Shown piece after piece: positions 26,162 to 36,125 of a stretch of DNA of 64,000 bases. The translations under genes and the position numbers were made by a program. The number at the start of each line of letters is the position of its first letter. The first letter of the stretch is position 1. The notes beneath the pieces are model-generated. The model did no database searches and was not told the origin of the DNA. It was given only the letters and a program-made list of their open reading frames with translations. Source of the stretch: Streptococcus thoraltensis DSM 12221 (GTDB lineage Bacteria > Bacillota > Bacilli > Lactobacillales > Streptococcaceae). The stretch covers positions 140 to 64,139 of the forward strand of contig NZ_KB904632.1 in the NCBI RefSeq assembly GCF_000380145.1, written 5' to 3'.

Positions 26162-26947
26162 ATGCCTAATTTATTGTCACAAACTCGTAAAATCACTTCT
26201 ATTCTTCAACGTTCAGTTGATAGTCTTGAAGGAGATTTACCATATAACTTGATGGCGACTCAACTTGGAGACATCATTGATTGTAACGTATGTATCATCA
26301 ATGGAGGTGGTACAATTCTTGGTTTTGCACTTAAATACAAAACTAATAACGACCGCGTTGAAGCGATGTTCGAAGAGAAAAAATTAATCGATGAGTATGT
26401 AAAAGCTGCAAGTCGTGTCTACGATACAGAAGCTAACTTGCCTGTAACTCATGATTTAAGTATTTTCCCTGTCGAACTTCAAGAAGACTTCCCAGATGGT
26501 TTGACCACCTTGGCACCAATCTACGGTGGTGGGATGCGTCTAGGAACGCTCATCATTTGGCGCAATGACCAAGATTTCAAGGATGAAGACTTGATTCTTG
26601 CAGAAATTGCCTCAACAGTAGTGGGTATCCAACTCTTGAATCTTCAAACTGAAAACCTTGAAGAAACCATTCGCAAACAAACGGCTGTCACTATGGCTAT
26701 CAATACACTTTCTTACTCAGAAATGAAAGCTGTAGCAGCTATTCTTGGTGAGCTTGACGGTACAGAAGGACGCTTGACAGCTTCCGTTATTGCGGACCGT
26801 ATCGGCATTACACGTTCTGTTATTGTCAATGCTCTTCGTAAACTTGAGAGCGCTGGTATTATTGAAAGCCGTTCGCTTGGTATGAAAGGGACTTACCTCA
26901 AAGTTATCAATGAGGGAATCTTTGATAAAATTAAGGAATATAATTAA
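26162..26947 (+). CDS. codY: GTP/branched-chain-amino-acid-sensing global repressor CodY
   Basis: A 261-residue protein, standard length, starting [18 protein letters not shown] after AAAGGG. The N-terminal GAF domain binds isoleucine, leucine or valine. The C-terminal winged helix carries [27 protein letters not shown] longer open frame from 26096 covers the operator and is not the start. The stop overlaps the ATG of pncA (TAATG). Confidence 0.97.
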   Translation: MPNLLSQTRKITSILQRSVDSLEGDLPYNLMATQLGDIIDCNVCIINGGGTILGFALKYKTNNDRVEAMFEEKKLIDEYVKAASRVYDTEANLPVTHDLSIFPVELQEDFPDGLTTLAPIYGGGMRLGTLIIWRNDQDFKDEDLILAEIASTVVGIQLLNLQTENLEETIRKQTAVTMAINTLSYSEMKAVAAILGELDGTEGRLTASVIADRIGITRSVIVNALRKLESAGIIESRSLGMKGTYLKVINEGIFDKIKEYN

Positions 26948-27498
26948 TGGCGAAAGCACTTGTTTCAATTGATTATACTGTTGACTTCGTTGCCGATAAG
27001 GGTAAGTTAACGGCGGGAAAACCAGCTCAAGAGATTGAGTCGTCGCTTGTTGCATTGACAAAAAAAGTTTATGAAGATGGCGACTATATCTTTTTCGCCA
27101 TCGATTGTCACGATGAGGGAGACGTTTTTCATCCTGAAACTAAACTTTTTCCATCTCATAACATTCAAGGAACTTCTGGTCGAGATTTATTTGGAGGGCT
27201 TGCTTCCTTATATGAATCAATAAAAGAAGATAGCAAGGTTTTCTGGATGGACAAACGTTATTATTCAGCCTTTGCTGGAACGGATTTGGACATGCGCTTG
27301 CGGGAACGTCGTGTTGATACCGTGATATTAACAGGTGTTTTGACGGATATCTGTGTCTTGCATACAGCTGTTGATGCCTATAATCTTGGTTATCAAATCG
27401 AAGTTTCTAAGTCATCCGTTGCAAGTCTTACAGAAGAACGAAACCAATGGGCCTTGGAACATTTTGAACATGTTTTAGGTGCTAGAATAATCGATTAA
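26947..27498 (+). CDS. pncA: Nicotinamidase / isochorismatase-family cysteine hydrolase
   Basis: A 183-residue protein with catalytic Asp in DYTVDFV, Lys in MDKRYYSAFAGTDLD, metal ligands in DCHDEGDVFHPE and the nucleophile in GVLTDICVLHTAVDAY. It fits nicotinamidase (nicotinamide to nicotinate) for NAD salvage, with nadD elsewhere in the window. It is coupled to codY by one-base overlap. Confidence 0.9.
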   Translation: MAKALVSIDYTVDFVADKGKLTAGKPAQEIESSLVALTKKVYEDGDYIFFAIDCHDEGDVFHPETKLFPSHNIQGTSGRDLFGGLASLYESIKEDSKVFWMDKRYYSAFAGTDLDMRLRERRVDTVILTGVLTDICVLHTAVDAYNLGYQIEVSKSSVASLTEERNQWALEHFEHVLGARIID

Positions 27499-27649
27499 AT
27501 TTATCACCTTGTCTAAACTGGACAGGGTGATTTTCTTGATTTTAGGAGATAGGACTATCCTCATTTTTGTGGTATAATTTAACGGATAGACTGGATGTAG
27601 CTCTTATTTTTTGCTTAAAATAATCTACAAAACGATAGAGGAGAAAACA

Positions 27650-27952
27650 ATGAAAATTTCTGAAGAAGAAGTACGTCATGTTGCCAAGTTGTCTAAGCTG
27701 AGCTTCACCGACCAAGAAACCAGTGAATTTGCTCAAAGTTTGACAAAAATTGTTGATATGGTTGAATTGTTAAATGAAGTTGACACAGAAGGTGTGCCAG
27801 TAACAACGACTATGGCAGATCGTAAAAACGTTATGCGTGAAGATATTGCACAAGCCGGTCAACCACGCGAGGAACTCTTTAAAAATGTTCCTGAAGAAAA
27901 AGATTATTTCATCAAAGTACCAGCCATTTTTGAAGAAGGAGGAGATGCCTAA
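27650..27952 (+). CDS. gatC: Asp-tRNA(Asn)/Glu-tRNA(Gln) amidotransferase subunit C
   Basis: A 100-residue protein with [22 protein letters not shown] and the C-terminal [14 protein letters not shown]. It holds GatA and GatB together in the transamidosome that makes Gln-tRNA(Gln) and Asn-tRNA(Asn). The start is the ATG at 27650 after GAGGAG. The stop overlaps the gatA start. Confidence 0.96.
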   Translation: MKISEEEVRHVAKLSKLSFTDQETSEFAQSLTKIVDMVELLNEVDTEGVPVTTTMADRKNVMREDIAQAGQPREELFKNVPEEKDYFIKVPAIFEEGGDA

Positions 27953-29418
27953 TGTCATTTAATCATAAGACGATCGAAGAGTTGCACGATCTCCTCGTTA
28001 ATAAGGCAATTTCAGCAGTCGAATTGACACAAGCGACTTTAGAAGACATCAAGTCTCGTGAAGATCTCATGGGATCATTTGTAACCATTGCTGAAGAAGC
28101 TGCTTTGAAGCAGGCTCAAGCTATTGATGCCAAAGGGATTGATGCAGATAATATCATGAGTGGTATCCCACTTGCTGTTAAGGACAATATCTCTACTAAA
28201 GGGATTTTGACAACAGCTTCATCAAAAATGCTCTATAACTACGAACCCATCTTTGATGCAACTGCTGTTGCCAATGCTTATGACAAAGACATGATTGTCA
28301 TTGGTAAGGCAAATATGGATGAGTTTGCCATGGGTGGTTCAACTGAAACATCTTACTTCAAACAAACCAAGAATGCTTGGGATCAAGCAAAAGTCCCTGG
28401 TGGTTCTTCAGGCGGTTCAGCGGCAGCTGTTGCGTCTGGTCAAGTGCGTTTGTCACTTGGTTCTGATACCGGTGGTTCTATTCGTCAGCCAGCTGCTTTC
28501 AATGGCGTTGTTGGGATGAAACCGACCTATGGTATGGTATCGCGTTTTGGCTTGATTGCTTTTGGTAGTTCACTTGACCAAATCGGACCATTTGCACCAA
28601 CGGTTAAGGAAAATGCCCAATTACTGAATGTGATTTCAAGTTATGATACTAAGGATGCGACCTCAACTAAAAACCAAGTGGCTGATTTCACTAGCAAGAT
28701 CGGTCAAGAAATTAAAGGTATGAAAATCGCTCTTCCTAAAGAATACCTTGGCGAAGGTATTGATCCTGAAATCAAGGACAATATCTTGGCAGCAGCTAAG
28801 CAGTTTGAAAAACTTGGCGCTATCGTAGAAGAAGTTAGTCTTCCTCATAGCAAGTACGGTGTGGCGGTTTATTATATTATTGCGTCTTCGGAAGCGTCGT
28901 CAAACTTGCAACGCTTTGATGGTATTCGCTATGGTTTTCGTGCTGAAGATGCAACAAATCTCGATGAAATCTATGTCAACACACGTAGTCAAGGTTTTGG
29001 CGATGAGGTGAAACGCCGCATCATGCTTGGAACGTTCAGCTTGTCATCAGGGTATTATGATGCCTACTATAAAAAGGCAGGTCAAGTGCGCACTTTGATT
29101 ATTCGTGATTTTGAAAAAGTCTTTGCAGATTATGACTTGATTTTGGGTCCAACGACACCTAGCGTAGCCTTTGGTTTTGGCGACAAATCAAAAGATCCAG
29201 TTTCTATGTATTTGGCTGATCTCTTGACTATTCCAGTTAACCTGGCAGGTCTTCCAGGAATTTCAATCCCATCAGGATTTGTGGATGGCTTGCCAGTTGG
29301 CTTGCAATTGATCGGACCTAAATACAGTGAGGCAACGATTTATCAAGCAGCTGCAGCCTTTGAAGCAACAACTGACTATCACAAACAACAACCTAAAATT
29401 TTTGGAGGTGAAAACTAA
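27952..29418 (+). CDS. gatA: Aspartyl/glutamyl-tRNA amidotransferase subunit A
   Basis: A 488-residue amidase-signature protein: catalytic Lys in [12 protein letters not shown] and the Ser pair in [14 protein letters not shown] and [11 protein letters not shown]. It releases ammonia from glutamine for GatB. One-base overlaps on both sides indicate tight coupling in the gatCAB operon. Confidence 0.97.
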   Translation: MSFNHKTIEELHDLLVNKAISAVELTQATLEDIKSREDLMGSFVTIAEEAALKQAQAIDAKGIDADNIMSGIPLAVKDNISTKGILTTASSKMLYNYEPIFDATAVANAYDKDMIVIGKANMDEFAMGGSTETSYFKQTKNAWDQAKVPGGSSGGSAAAVASGQVRLSLGSDTGGSIRQPAAFNGVVGMKPTYGMVSRFGLIAFGSSLDQIGPFAPTVKENAQLLNVISSYDTKDATSTKNQVADFTSKIGQEIKGMKIALPKEYLGEGIDPEIKDNILAAAKQFEKLGAIVEEVSLPHSKYGVAVYYIIASSEASSNLQRFDGIRYGFRAEDATNLDEIYVNTRSQGFGDEVKRRIMLGTFSLSSGYYDAYYKKAGQVRTLIIRDFEKVFADYDLILGPTTPSVAFGFGDKSKDPVSMYLADLLTIPVNLAGLPGISIPSGFVDGLPVGLQLIGPKYSEATIYQAAAAFEATTDYHKQQPKIFGGEN

Positions 29419-30857
29419 TGAATTTTGAAACGATCATTGGACTTGAAGTCCACGTTGAATTAAACACGAATTCTAAAATTTTTTCACCATCATCATCGCA
29501 TTTTGGGCAAGAAGCTAATAGCAGCACCAATATCATTGACTGGTCTTTCCCAGGTGTTCTTCCTGTTATCAATAAAGGAGTTATTGATGCTGGGATTAAA
29601 GCATCATTGGCTTTAAATATGGATATCCATCAAGAAATGCATTTTGACCGTAAAAATTATTTCTATCCTGATAATCCAAAAGCCTACCAAATTTCTCAAT
29701 TTGATGAGCCGATCGGTTACAATGGTTGGATTGAAGTTGAGTTAGAGGAAGGTTCAACCAAGAAAATCCGTATTGAGCGCGCTCACCTAGAAGAAGATGC
29801 AGGTAAAAACACACACGGAACAGATGGTTATTCTTATGTTGATCTTAACCGTCAAGGTGTCCCTTTGATTGAGATTGTTTCAGAAGCAGATATGCGGTCG
29901 CCCGAAGAAGCCTATGCCTATTTGACAGCTTTGAAAGAAGTTATCCAATACACTGGTATTTCAGATGTCAAGATGGAAGAAGGATCAATGCGTGTCGATG
30001 CCAATATCTCTCTTCGCCCTTATGGTCAAGAAGCCTTTGGCACTAAGACTGAGCTGAAAAACCTTAACTCATTTAACTATGTTCGTAAAGGGTTGCAATA
30101 TGAGATTGAACGTCAAGCTAAAATTTTGCGTTCGGGTGGACAGATTCAACAAGAAACTCGCCGCTATGATGAATCAACTGGCGAAACTATTCTCATGCGT
30201 GTTAAAGAAGGGGCTGCGGACTACCGTTACTTCCCAGAACCTGACCTACCACTTTATGAAATTGATGATGCTTGGATTGAAGAAATCCGTACAGAGTTGC
30301 CAGAATTTCCAAAAGAACGCCGTGCTAAATACACATCAGAATATGGTCTTACAGCCTATGATGCTAGCCAGTTGACAGCAACTAAAGCAACTTCAGATTT
30401 CTTTGAATCAGCCGTGGCACAAGGTGGCGATGCTAAGCAAATTTCTAACTGGCTCCAAGGTGAAGTAGCACAGTTCCTCAATGCTGAAAACAAAACCTTG
30501 CCGGAAATTGGTTTGACACCTGAAAATCTTCTTGAAATGTTGTCCTTGATTGAAGATGGCACGATTTCATCTAAAATTGCTAAGAAAGTTTTTGTCCACT
30601 TGGCTAAAAACGGTGGTTCAGCACGTGAATACGTTGAAAAAGCAGGACTTGTTCAGATTTCTGATCCAGAAGTCTTGATTCCAATTATTCACCAAGTTTT
30701 CGCTGATAATGAAGCAGCAGTTGCTGATTTCAAATCCGGAAAACGTAATGCAGACAAAGCCTTCACAGGCTTCCTTATGAAGGCAACTAAAGGACAAGCC
30801 AACCCACAAGTAGCGCTTAAACTCTTAGCGCAAGAATTGCAAAAACTGTTGGATTAA
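29418..30857 (+). CDS. gatB: Aspartyl/glutamyl-tRNA amidotransferase subunit B
   Basis: A 479-residue protein with [16 protein letters not shown] at the N-terminus, RANISLRP-type motif ([12 protein letters not shown]) and the C-terminal YqeY-like tail domain (about 330-479). It activates and transamidates misacylated Glu-tRNA(Gln)/Asp-tRNA(Asn). It is the last gene of gatCAB. Confidence 0.97.
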   Translation: MNFETIIGLEVHVELNTNSKIFSPSSSHFGQEANSSTNIIDWSFPGVLPVINKGVIDAGIKASLALNMDIHQEMHFDRKNYFYPDNPKAYQISQFDEPIGYNGWIEVELEEGSTKKIRIERAHLEEDAGKNTHGTDGYSYVDLNRQGVPLIEIVSEADMRSPEEAYAYLTALKEVIQYTGISDVKMEEGSMRVDANISLRPYGQEAFGTKTELKNLNSFNYVRKGLQYEIERQAKILRSGGQIQQETRRYDESTGETILMRVKEGAADYRYFPEPDLPLYEIDDAWIEEIRTELPEFPKERRAKYTSEYGLTAYDASQLTATKATSDFFESAVAQGGDAKQISNWLQGEVAQFLNAENKTLPEIGLTPENLLEMLSLIEDGTISSKIAKKVFVHLAKNGGSAREYVEKAGLVQISDPEVLIPIIHQVFADNEAAVADFKSGKRNADKAFTGFLMKATKGQANPQVALKLLAQELQKLLD

Positions 30858-31005
30858 ATACCAGCTTTGAAGCAAGATTGAAAGGGTTGCTGATAAGGAA
30901 ACCTTTTAACTCTGACAGGTGATGTCACTAGTTTTATGAAAGGAAGAAGTTGCCTCATCATAATAAATGAAACTTTATCCCAGTTTCTATCATTGTCAGT
31001 CCAAG

Positions 31006-31023
31006 TATCGTCAAAAGACTATA
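31006..31023 (+). repeat. RUP-like minimal remnant
   Basis: TATCGTCAAAAGACTATA is a fusion of the first and last bases of the RUP-like elements. It fits a deletion between the TCAAA that occurs near each end (TATCGTCAAA... and ...TTCAAAAGACTATA). Confidence 0.4.
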
Positions 31024-31076
31024 TTTTTAAAGGAACCTACAAAATAGGCTTTCTCATATTTTCATTATATTTACTA

Positions 31077-31113
31077 AAAAAATGTCTAGAATTTCAAACT
31101 CTAGACATTTTTT
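31077..31113 (+). terminator. Strong terminator downstream of gatB
   Basis: A 14-bp stem AAAAAATGTCTAGA/TCTAGACATTTTTT with a 9-nt loop and T-tract. The rest of the 331-bp gap (30858-31188) holds no gene that can be supported. Confidence 0.85.
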
Positions 31114-31188
31114 CAAAAATTGTCGTGTACTTCCTCCGATCTCTCTAGTAAACTAACAACATCATAACAGAACTATTGGAGGATACTT

Positions 31189-31878
31189 ATGTACTTTGGA
31201 CATTATGCTGTGGCAACAGCCGTAAAAGCAAAAGAACCGGAAATGCCTGTTTTACCTATCTTTTTGGCAACAGGTGCCATTGATATTATGAATGGTCTCT
31301 TTATCATGGCTGGAATTGATAAGGTAGATGCTAATCTGAACACAAAGCCTTACCTTTATTTTGATTTGACCTATATCGACTGGGATCATTCGCTCCTCAT
31401 GGGAATTATTTGGTCTGTTTTGGCGGGCTTGCTAGCCTATGCGGTCTATAAAAAGGACAGGAAAATCGGCTTAACGACGGGCTTAGTTGCCTTCTCGCAC
31501 TGGCTTTTAGATTTACCGCTCCATAATGGAGATATGGCACTCTATCCTGGCTCTTCTATCAAACTCGGCTGGGGCTGGTGGAGATTGCTAGGTGAGTACG
31601 GTTGGCATTTAGAAGTCTTTTTCTCCCTAGGGCTCCTTTACTACGCTTATAAGAAAAGCAAGGAATATGGCGAAAATATCTGGCCACAACTTCTCTTTAT
31701 GGGGCTCCTTATGATTAACATGTCTCCGTGGTTTTCACCGATGAAAATAGTGGCAACTTTCCCAGAACCTTGGGCACACTTGGTGCATGGTTTTGCAGTC
31801 TTTATGGGCTTTATTATCCCAGGCTTTATCTTTAAATGGTTATATAAGAAGACGGGGGAAAAAGCGCGCTTAGCTTAA
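31189..31878 (+). CDS. Membrane protein of the DUF457/YdjM-like metal-dependent hydrolase type
   Basis: A 229-residue protein with 5-6 hydrophobic segments. Conserved histidines and aspartates lie near membrane ends: MYFGHYAVATAVKAKEP, TYIDWDHSLLMG and FSHWLLDLPLHNGDM. These recall the YbcI/YdjM/DUF457 group annotated as membrane-bound metal-dependent hydrolases. SD TTGGAGG precedes it. The end overlaps the convergent tetR by 9 bases. The substrate is unknown. Confidence 0.7.
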   Translation: MYFGHYAVATAVKAKEPEMPVLPIFLATGAIDIMNGLFIMAGIDKVDANLNTKPYLYFDLTYIDWDHSLLMGIIWSVLAGLLAYAVYKKDRKIGLTTGLVAFSHWLLDLPLHNGDMALYPGSSIKLGWGWWRLLGEYGWHLEVFFSLGLLYYAYKKSKEYGENIWPQLLFMGLLMINMSPWFSPMKIVATFPEPWAHLVHGFAVFMGFIIPGFIFKWLYKKTGEKARLA

Positions 31879-32406
31879 TATCTTGAAAATCAGCTGGCTA
31901 ATGTCCTTGCTATCAAGCGACATTTCCGGCTTTTTCAATTGGTAGCTGATGGCAGCGATGACACTGGCGGCAAAGATTTCTAGTAGAAAGTCATCTTTTC
32001 TCATACCGTTGTCCCGAAAAAGTAGGGTAAATTGCTCCTTAATCGCTCTTTTCCAGAGTTCTGTAAAAGCAAGATTGGTCTGTGCGACCAAAAAGGCGTG
32101 AAAGATGTGATGATGGGCAGCCACATAAGCCAAGGTCGTTTCGACAAATAAAATATCAGTGACTTGCTGGATTGGACGCCGAAAGAGCTTACGATTGATG
32201 GCAACAAGGTCTTGAATCGTTCGTTCCTCAATATCGGCTTTTAGCTCCTCAATGCTGTCGTAGTAGGTATAAAATGTCGAACGGGCAATAGGCGTTGCCT
32301 CGCAAACTCCCTTTACACGAATCTTGTCTGCTGGAATGGTTTCCCATAGGGTGATGAAGGCTTGCTGGATGTCTTTTTGGGTCTCTGTCAGTTCGTCTTT
32401 TTTCAT
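31870..32406 (-). CDS. TetR/AcrR family transcriptional regulator
   Basis: A 178-residue protein with N-terminal helix-turn-helix (IRVKGVCEATPIARSTFYTYYDSIEELKADIEE, about 27-59) and a helical C-terminal ligand domain of the TetR_C_33-like type. It is convergent with the DUF457-like membrane gene, which may be its target. A deleted RUP-like copy sits in its upstream region. Confidence 0.85.
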   Translation of the reverse strand: MKKDELTETQKDIQQAFITLWETIPADKIRVKGVCEATPIARSTFYTYYDSIEELKADIEERTIQDLVAINRKLFRRPIQQVTDILFVETTLAYVAAHHHIFHAFLVAQTNLAFTELWKRAIKEQFTLLFRDNGMRKDDFLLEIFAASVIAAISYQLKKPEMSLDSKDISQLIFKILS

Positions 32407-32451
32407 GTTTAATCCTTTCCACTTATTTTTGAGGTTTGTTTATGTTAAAAA

Positions 32452-32489
32452 TATAGTCAAATGTACCAAAGTTAATTCAAAAGGCTATA
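32452..32489 (+). repeat. Internally deleted RUP-like element (38 bp)
   Basis: The left terminus TATAGTCAAATG is joined to the right terminus ACCAAAGTTAATTC and GGCTATA. Both TA-bounded ends are kept and the core is lost. Confidence 0.65.
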
Positions 32490-32607
32490 ATATTCATTTC
32501 ACGTGTATGAAACAGTACTAGTAAAGGTTTGTCGGGAAAATATATAGAGGCTGGATGGAATTTGGAGCTGGTTTTTAAAAAAATATTCATTTTGGAATAG
32601 TTTGCCA

Positions 32608-32712
32608 ATGAAATTCATCAGAAAAACAAGGGCTTTCATTTTACCAATGACTCAAGATATTCGTCAAGATGGTGCAGCTAAGAGTATTTTCGGTGGAGCA
32701 TGGCGTTGGTGA
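32608..32712 (+). other. Possible small peptide ORF (34 aa) in the tetR-lipoprotein gap
   Basis: ATG 32608 to TGA 32712 encodes MKFIRKTRAFILP..., a basic start, then a polar middle and the C-terminus SIFGGAWRW. The upstream GGAATAG is a weak ribosome site. It may be a real peptide, a decayed gene or chance. The rest of the 561-bp gap 32407-32967 has only the deleted repeat and the promoter of the next gene. Confidence 0.2.
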
Positions 32713-32967
32713 TGGCGAATGTTGCCAAAAGCAATAAAATAAGGAATATTTAATCATTTTAGGGGTTATTCAGTAGATTTTAGAGAAAAATGTTACCTCA
32801 AGAGGTCTCTTTTTGATTAGTCAGAGATTTTTACTACTCTTTTTTCATATCTTATCTGTCAGTTACCGTCTTTATTGAAAGGCGTTTTAAGCATAAAATG
32901 CTTATTGTCACTATTGATAGAGTAGTGTTATAATAAAGCAAAAGCTTTTCATAAAGGAGGATGTAAA

Positions 32968-33993
32968 ATGAAAAAGTTTAGGTATGTTGCTCTACTCCTG
33001 TCTCTAGTTTTTGTACTAGTTGCCTGTGCTAAGAGTCCAAAAGAGGAGTTTAAGTCTCGTTTAGAGTCAATGCAGGGAGAGAAAAAAGCGGCTTATCATT
33101 ATAAAATTAAAGTTAAAGATTTCCAACCTGGTCAAAACGCAGCCTCGATTCAAGGTATTGACGATATTGTTGGTAAAACACTCGAAGCCAAATTGAGTCA
33201 AGACTTGACGAAAAATGCTTTTGCTATTTCGGTTGATTTATCAAACATTGATCCAAAATTTTCTGATTTTGATTTGATTTATAAAGGTGATAAAGGCTAT
33301 ATGAGTGTTCAGCCTATGCTTGCTATGAATAATGTTTCTACTAAAGAGGCAGAAGGTAAGTACGTTGATATCGAAGAAATATCTGGTGAAAAAATACCGT
33401 CTTTCAAAGAAGCTACTAAAGATAGCAAAGCAGACTTGTCATGGCTGGATAAGATTGATGAGAAGCATTTTAAGAAAGATGGAGACGATGTTAGTGTAAG
33501 TTTGACCATGAACCAACTTTTCAAAGTTTATAAATCAGCCTTGAAGCAACTTGATGATGATAAGGAAACAGCTGAGCAATTGGAGACTTACTTGAACTTG
33601 GCAAAGGCATCTTTATCAGATAAGTCTAAGGCAACCTTGACACTTGGAAAAGATGGTGATCTTAAGACACGTATGTCCATGATTTATGCTAAAGGGATGG
33701 ACACATTTGTAAAATCCATTGATATAGATGTTAATGCTAAAAAAGCAGCGTACAAAGCTCCTAAGCTACCAAAATCTTCTGATATTCTTAGCCAAAAAGA
33801 ATTGGAAAGTCTTTTAATGGATAATACAAAATTATCAGATCAAGATTTTAATGAGATATACAATAACATTAAAGGTGAACTAGATAATACCTCTAAAGAA
33901 AGTCTTGAAGCATTTATTACAGAATCAAAACCTTACCTAACAGATGAACAATTAAAAAAACTTGAAGATTTAGCCAATCAAGCAAAAGGTTAG
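32968..33993 (+). CDS. Streptococcal lipoprotein of unknown function
   Basis: A 341-residue protein with a lipoprotein signal peptide MKKFRYVALLLSLVFVLVAC, Cys20 being the lipidation site. The mature part is charged and beta-rich, without recognised catalytic motifs. The C-terminal 70 residues (DILSQKELESLLMDNTKLSDQDF...) look helical. SD AAAGGAGG precedes it. It is monocistronic, closed by a hairpin at 34001. Confidence 0.8.
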   Translation: MKKFRYVALLLSLVFVLVACAKSPKEEFKSRLESMQGEKKAAYHYKIKVKDFQPGQNAASIQGIDDIVGKTLEAKLSQDLTKNAFAISVDLSNIDPKFSDFDLIYKGDKGYMSVQPMLAMNNVSTKEAEGKYVDIEEISGEKIPSFKEATKDSKADLSWLDKIDEKHFKKDGDDVSVSLTMNQLFKVYKSALKQLDDDKETAEQLETYLNLAKASLSDKSKATLTLGKDGDLKTRMSMIYAKGMDTFVKSIDIDVNAKKAAYKAPKLPKSSDILSQKELESLLMDNTKLSDQDFNEIYNNIKGELDNTSKESLEAFITESKPYLTDEQLKKLEDLANQAKG

Positions 33994-34000
33994 GTGAACG

Positions 34001-34026
34001 AAAAACAGTCCTCGGGCTGTTTTCTT
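34001..34026 (+). terminator. Terminator after the lipoprotein gene
   Basis: AAAACAG pairs with CTGTTTT around an 8-nt loop that can also pair CC with GG. Confidence 0.6.
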
Positions 34027-34210
34027 TATAATCTCATCTTCTGATAAAAATCGTCTTTGGAGTATCATCAAATGATACATAGAAAATGCCTTTTTATCCC
34101 CCAAAATAAATGCCCTGAGTAAGGAGGGCAGGGAAAAAATGTTGTCAAAAACGTGCTAGGCAAGGTTTGACAATAGATATAATAGTGATGCCATTTCAGG
34201 AGGAAAATAA

Positions 34211-34819
34211 ATGAAAATTATTTGGAAAATTTTGAATTCAAAGGTACCCTTGTGGTGCCTACTAGTTGTTTTATTGTTCGCAGCAGGTTCCTATGTCAAG
34301 GGGTACATTCAAAACAGTAATAAGGTGGAAAAATCTTATTCAATGATAACATCGTTAGAAAAAGCAGAAGAAGTTGTTTTTTTGAATGCTGGCATTCAAA
34401 CTGTAGAGACTGAATCTGACGATACGGAGCTTTTTGATGCAATAAAAGTCCCGTTTTCAAAAAAGAAAGCCATCATAATTCTTAATTATAAAGCTAAATT
34501 TGGTATCAAAAAGCCTGTCAAAATAAATAAAAAAGCAGATAATACCTATCAAATTATTGTTCCTAAATTTGAATTTATAGGTCATGAATTGAATGATAAG
34601 AATGGCTATGAAGTATACGATAAGTCAGGAGAACTGCTAAGTATAGGAACAAATGATATTGATACAGGAAGTATTGTAACCAAGTCATTATCCTCTAAGA
34701 AGCAGAAAAAATACTTAAAAGACTACAATGCTTTGATTAAAGAATCTGCTAAAGATTACTACAATAATTTATTCAAGATGATTGATTCAGAAGCTAAGTT
34801 AGAATTTATCTTCCAGTAA
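34211..34819 (+). CDS. Membrane-anchored DUF4230-like protein
   Basis: A 202-residue protein with one N-terminal transmembrane segment (about 14-32, LWCLLVVLLFAAGSYVKGY) and an extracytoplasmic domain. The start of that domain (SMITSLEKAEEVVFLNAGIQTVE) and the following beta strands IIILNYKAKFGI and YQIIVPKFEF resemble DUF4230 proteins. SD AGGAGG precedes it. No function is known. Its role with the preceding lipoprotein, if any, is unclear. Confidence 0.65.
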   Translation: MKIIWKILNSKVPLWCLLVVLLFAAGSYVKGYIQNSNKVEKSYSMITSLEKAEEVVFLNAGIQTVETESDDTELFDAIKVPFSKKKAIIILNYKAKFGIKKPVKINKKADNTYQIIVPKFEFIGHELNDKNGYEVYDKSGELLSIGTNDIDTGSIVTKSLSSKKQKKYLKDYNALIKESAKDYYNNLFKMIDSEAKLEFIFQ

Positions 34820-35597
34820 CCTTACTATTTGATGTTTCTTATGGGATGAGTTTCTGAACGATCTAAAATGATTAAGAAATTGAGAGAGCACATACACCTT
34901 TTAGATGTTATTGTGCTATTGATAATCTGTTTAAAAGTTAAAAATTTGATTCTTTTCGAACAAAGTGTTCCATATTTGAAATGTTTGCGATGTGATAAAA
35001 GTTCTTGAAACTTACTAATTTTAGGAAGTTGGATGATGTTAGAATCTAGGTTCAAATCTTAGGTATGAGGTATGGAGCCTAGAGGAAATTGTTTCTCGCT
35101 TAGGGAAAATTTCAGAGAAGATTTAGTCTATAATCGAAAGCTGATTCACATTTGTAAGTGAATTGGCTTTTTTATCAATAATCTAAAGATGAACCTTACT
35201 AGAGAGTAGCTTGATGTTAAAAAGTGACTAAAATATCTTCAGCTACTTCAATAAAAGGAGTAAGGATGTCCAAGAGAAGATTAGATGAGAGGAACATTCT
35301 ATCAATTTTGTTAGTGTCACATTGATGCGAGCCAAATTCTCCTAAGAATAAAACATAGGTAGGGCATGTCGTCAACTTTGTTAATGATTCGTTACATTGG
35401 CTACTCTTTTAGAATTTTATAATTGATCATTATATTATAGTATTCGAGTGTCAAAAAAGAGGTCTAGAAGTTAGGCGCAGGAGATTTTTTGACCAATTAT
35501 TGACGAGGGACTTTCCGTAAAAAGAGCTTTGCTATTTTCCCAAAGAAATCAAAGTGTGCTATAATAAAGAGTAATATTATATTTTTTGGAGAATGTA
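34820..35597. other. Long non-coding gap
   Basis: About 780 bp between the DUF4230-like gene and yqeG. It contains a terminator (35138-35174) and, near 35560, a TATAAT for yqeG. A minus-strand frame at 34825-35055 has no start signal or recognisable family. Composition is AT-rich with many stops; it probably contains decayed genes. Confidence 0.5.
35138..35174 (+). terminator. Terminator in the gap before yqeG
   Basis: AG-TGATTCAC pairs with GTGAATTGGCT over an 8-nt loop, followed by TTTTT. No gene directly upstream explains it, so a transcript may end here (DUF4230-like gene or a lost gene). Confidence 0.6.
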
Positions 35598-36125
35598 TTG
35601 GCTATTGAAGATTATAGGCCAGACCATGTGGTTGAGGCTGTTTATGATTTGCGGGCGGACGATTTGCTTCGCCAAGGTATTCGTGCGGTCTTAGTTGATT
35701 TGGACAATACCTTGATTGCCTGGAATAATCCTGATGGTACAGATGAGCTGAGAGCTTGGTTGGATGAAATGACTCAGGCAGATATTCCAGTTGTTGTTGT
35801 GTCGAATAACAATCATGCGCGTGTTAAACAAGCAGTAGAACGATTTGGTGTAGACTTTGTTAGTCGAGCCTTAAAGCCTTTCACACGTGGAATTGACATT
35901 GCTATCGGTCGCTATGGATTTGATAAATCAGAAGTTGTTATGGTTGGCGATCAATTAATGACAGATATTCGCGCAGCACACCGTGCAGGCATTCGTTCTA
36001 TACTAGTGAAACCAATCGTAGCATCTGATGCTTGGAATACCAAAATCAATCGTGCGAGAGAACGCCGTGTCTGGGCTAGATTAGAAGACAAATACGGCAA
36101 AATTATCTATCAAAAAGGAATTTAA
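35598..36125 (+). CDS. yqeG: YqeG family HAD-IIIA phosphatase
   Basis: A 175-residue protein: VLVDLDNTLIAWN (motif I), VVVVSNNNHARV (II), LKPFTRGID (III) and MVGDQLMTDIRAAHRAG (IV). The start is placed at TTG 35598, which follows GGAG and gives MAIEDYRPD as in pneumococcal YqeG. First gene of the yqeG-yqeH-yhbY-nadD-yqeK-rsfS operon, linked to ribosome assembly and NAD synthesis. Confidence 0.92.
   Translation: MAIEDYRPDHVVEAVYDLRADDLLRQGIRAVLVDLDNTLIAWNNPDGTDELRAWLDEMTQADIPVVVVSNNNHARVKQAVERFGVDFVSRALKPFTRGIDIAIGRYGFDKSEVVMVGDQLMTDIRAAHRAGIRSILVKPIVASDAWNTKINRARERRVWARLEDKYGKIIYQKGI

Noticed and set aside
30936..31148. 70-codon plus-strand frame downstream of gatB
   Set aside because: It runs through a RUP-like remnant and a strong terminator, with no homology-like motifs.
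34825..35055. 76-codon minus-strand frame after the DUF4230-like gene
   Set aside because: No ribosome site, no recognisable family and Lys, Ser and Ile-rich low-information sequence as expected of AT-rich non-coding DNA.
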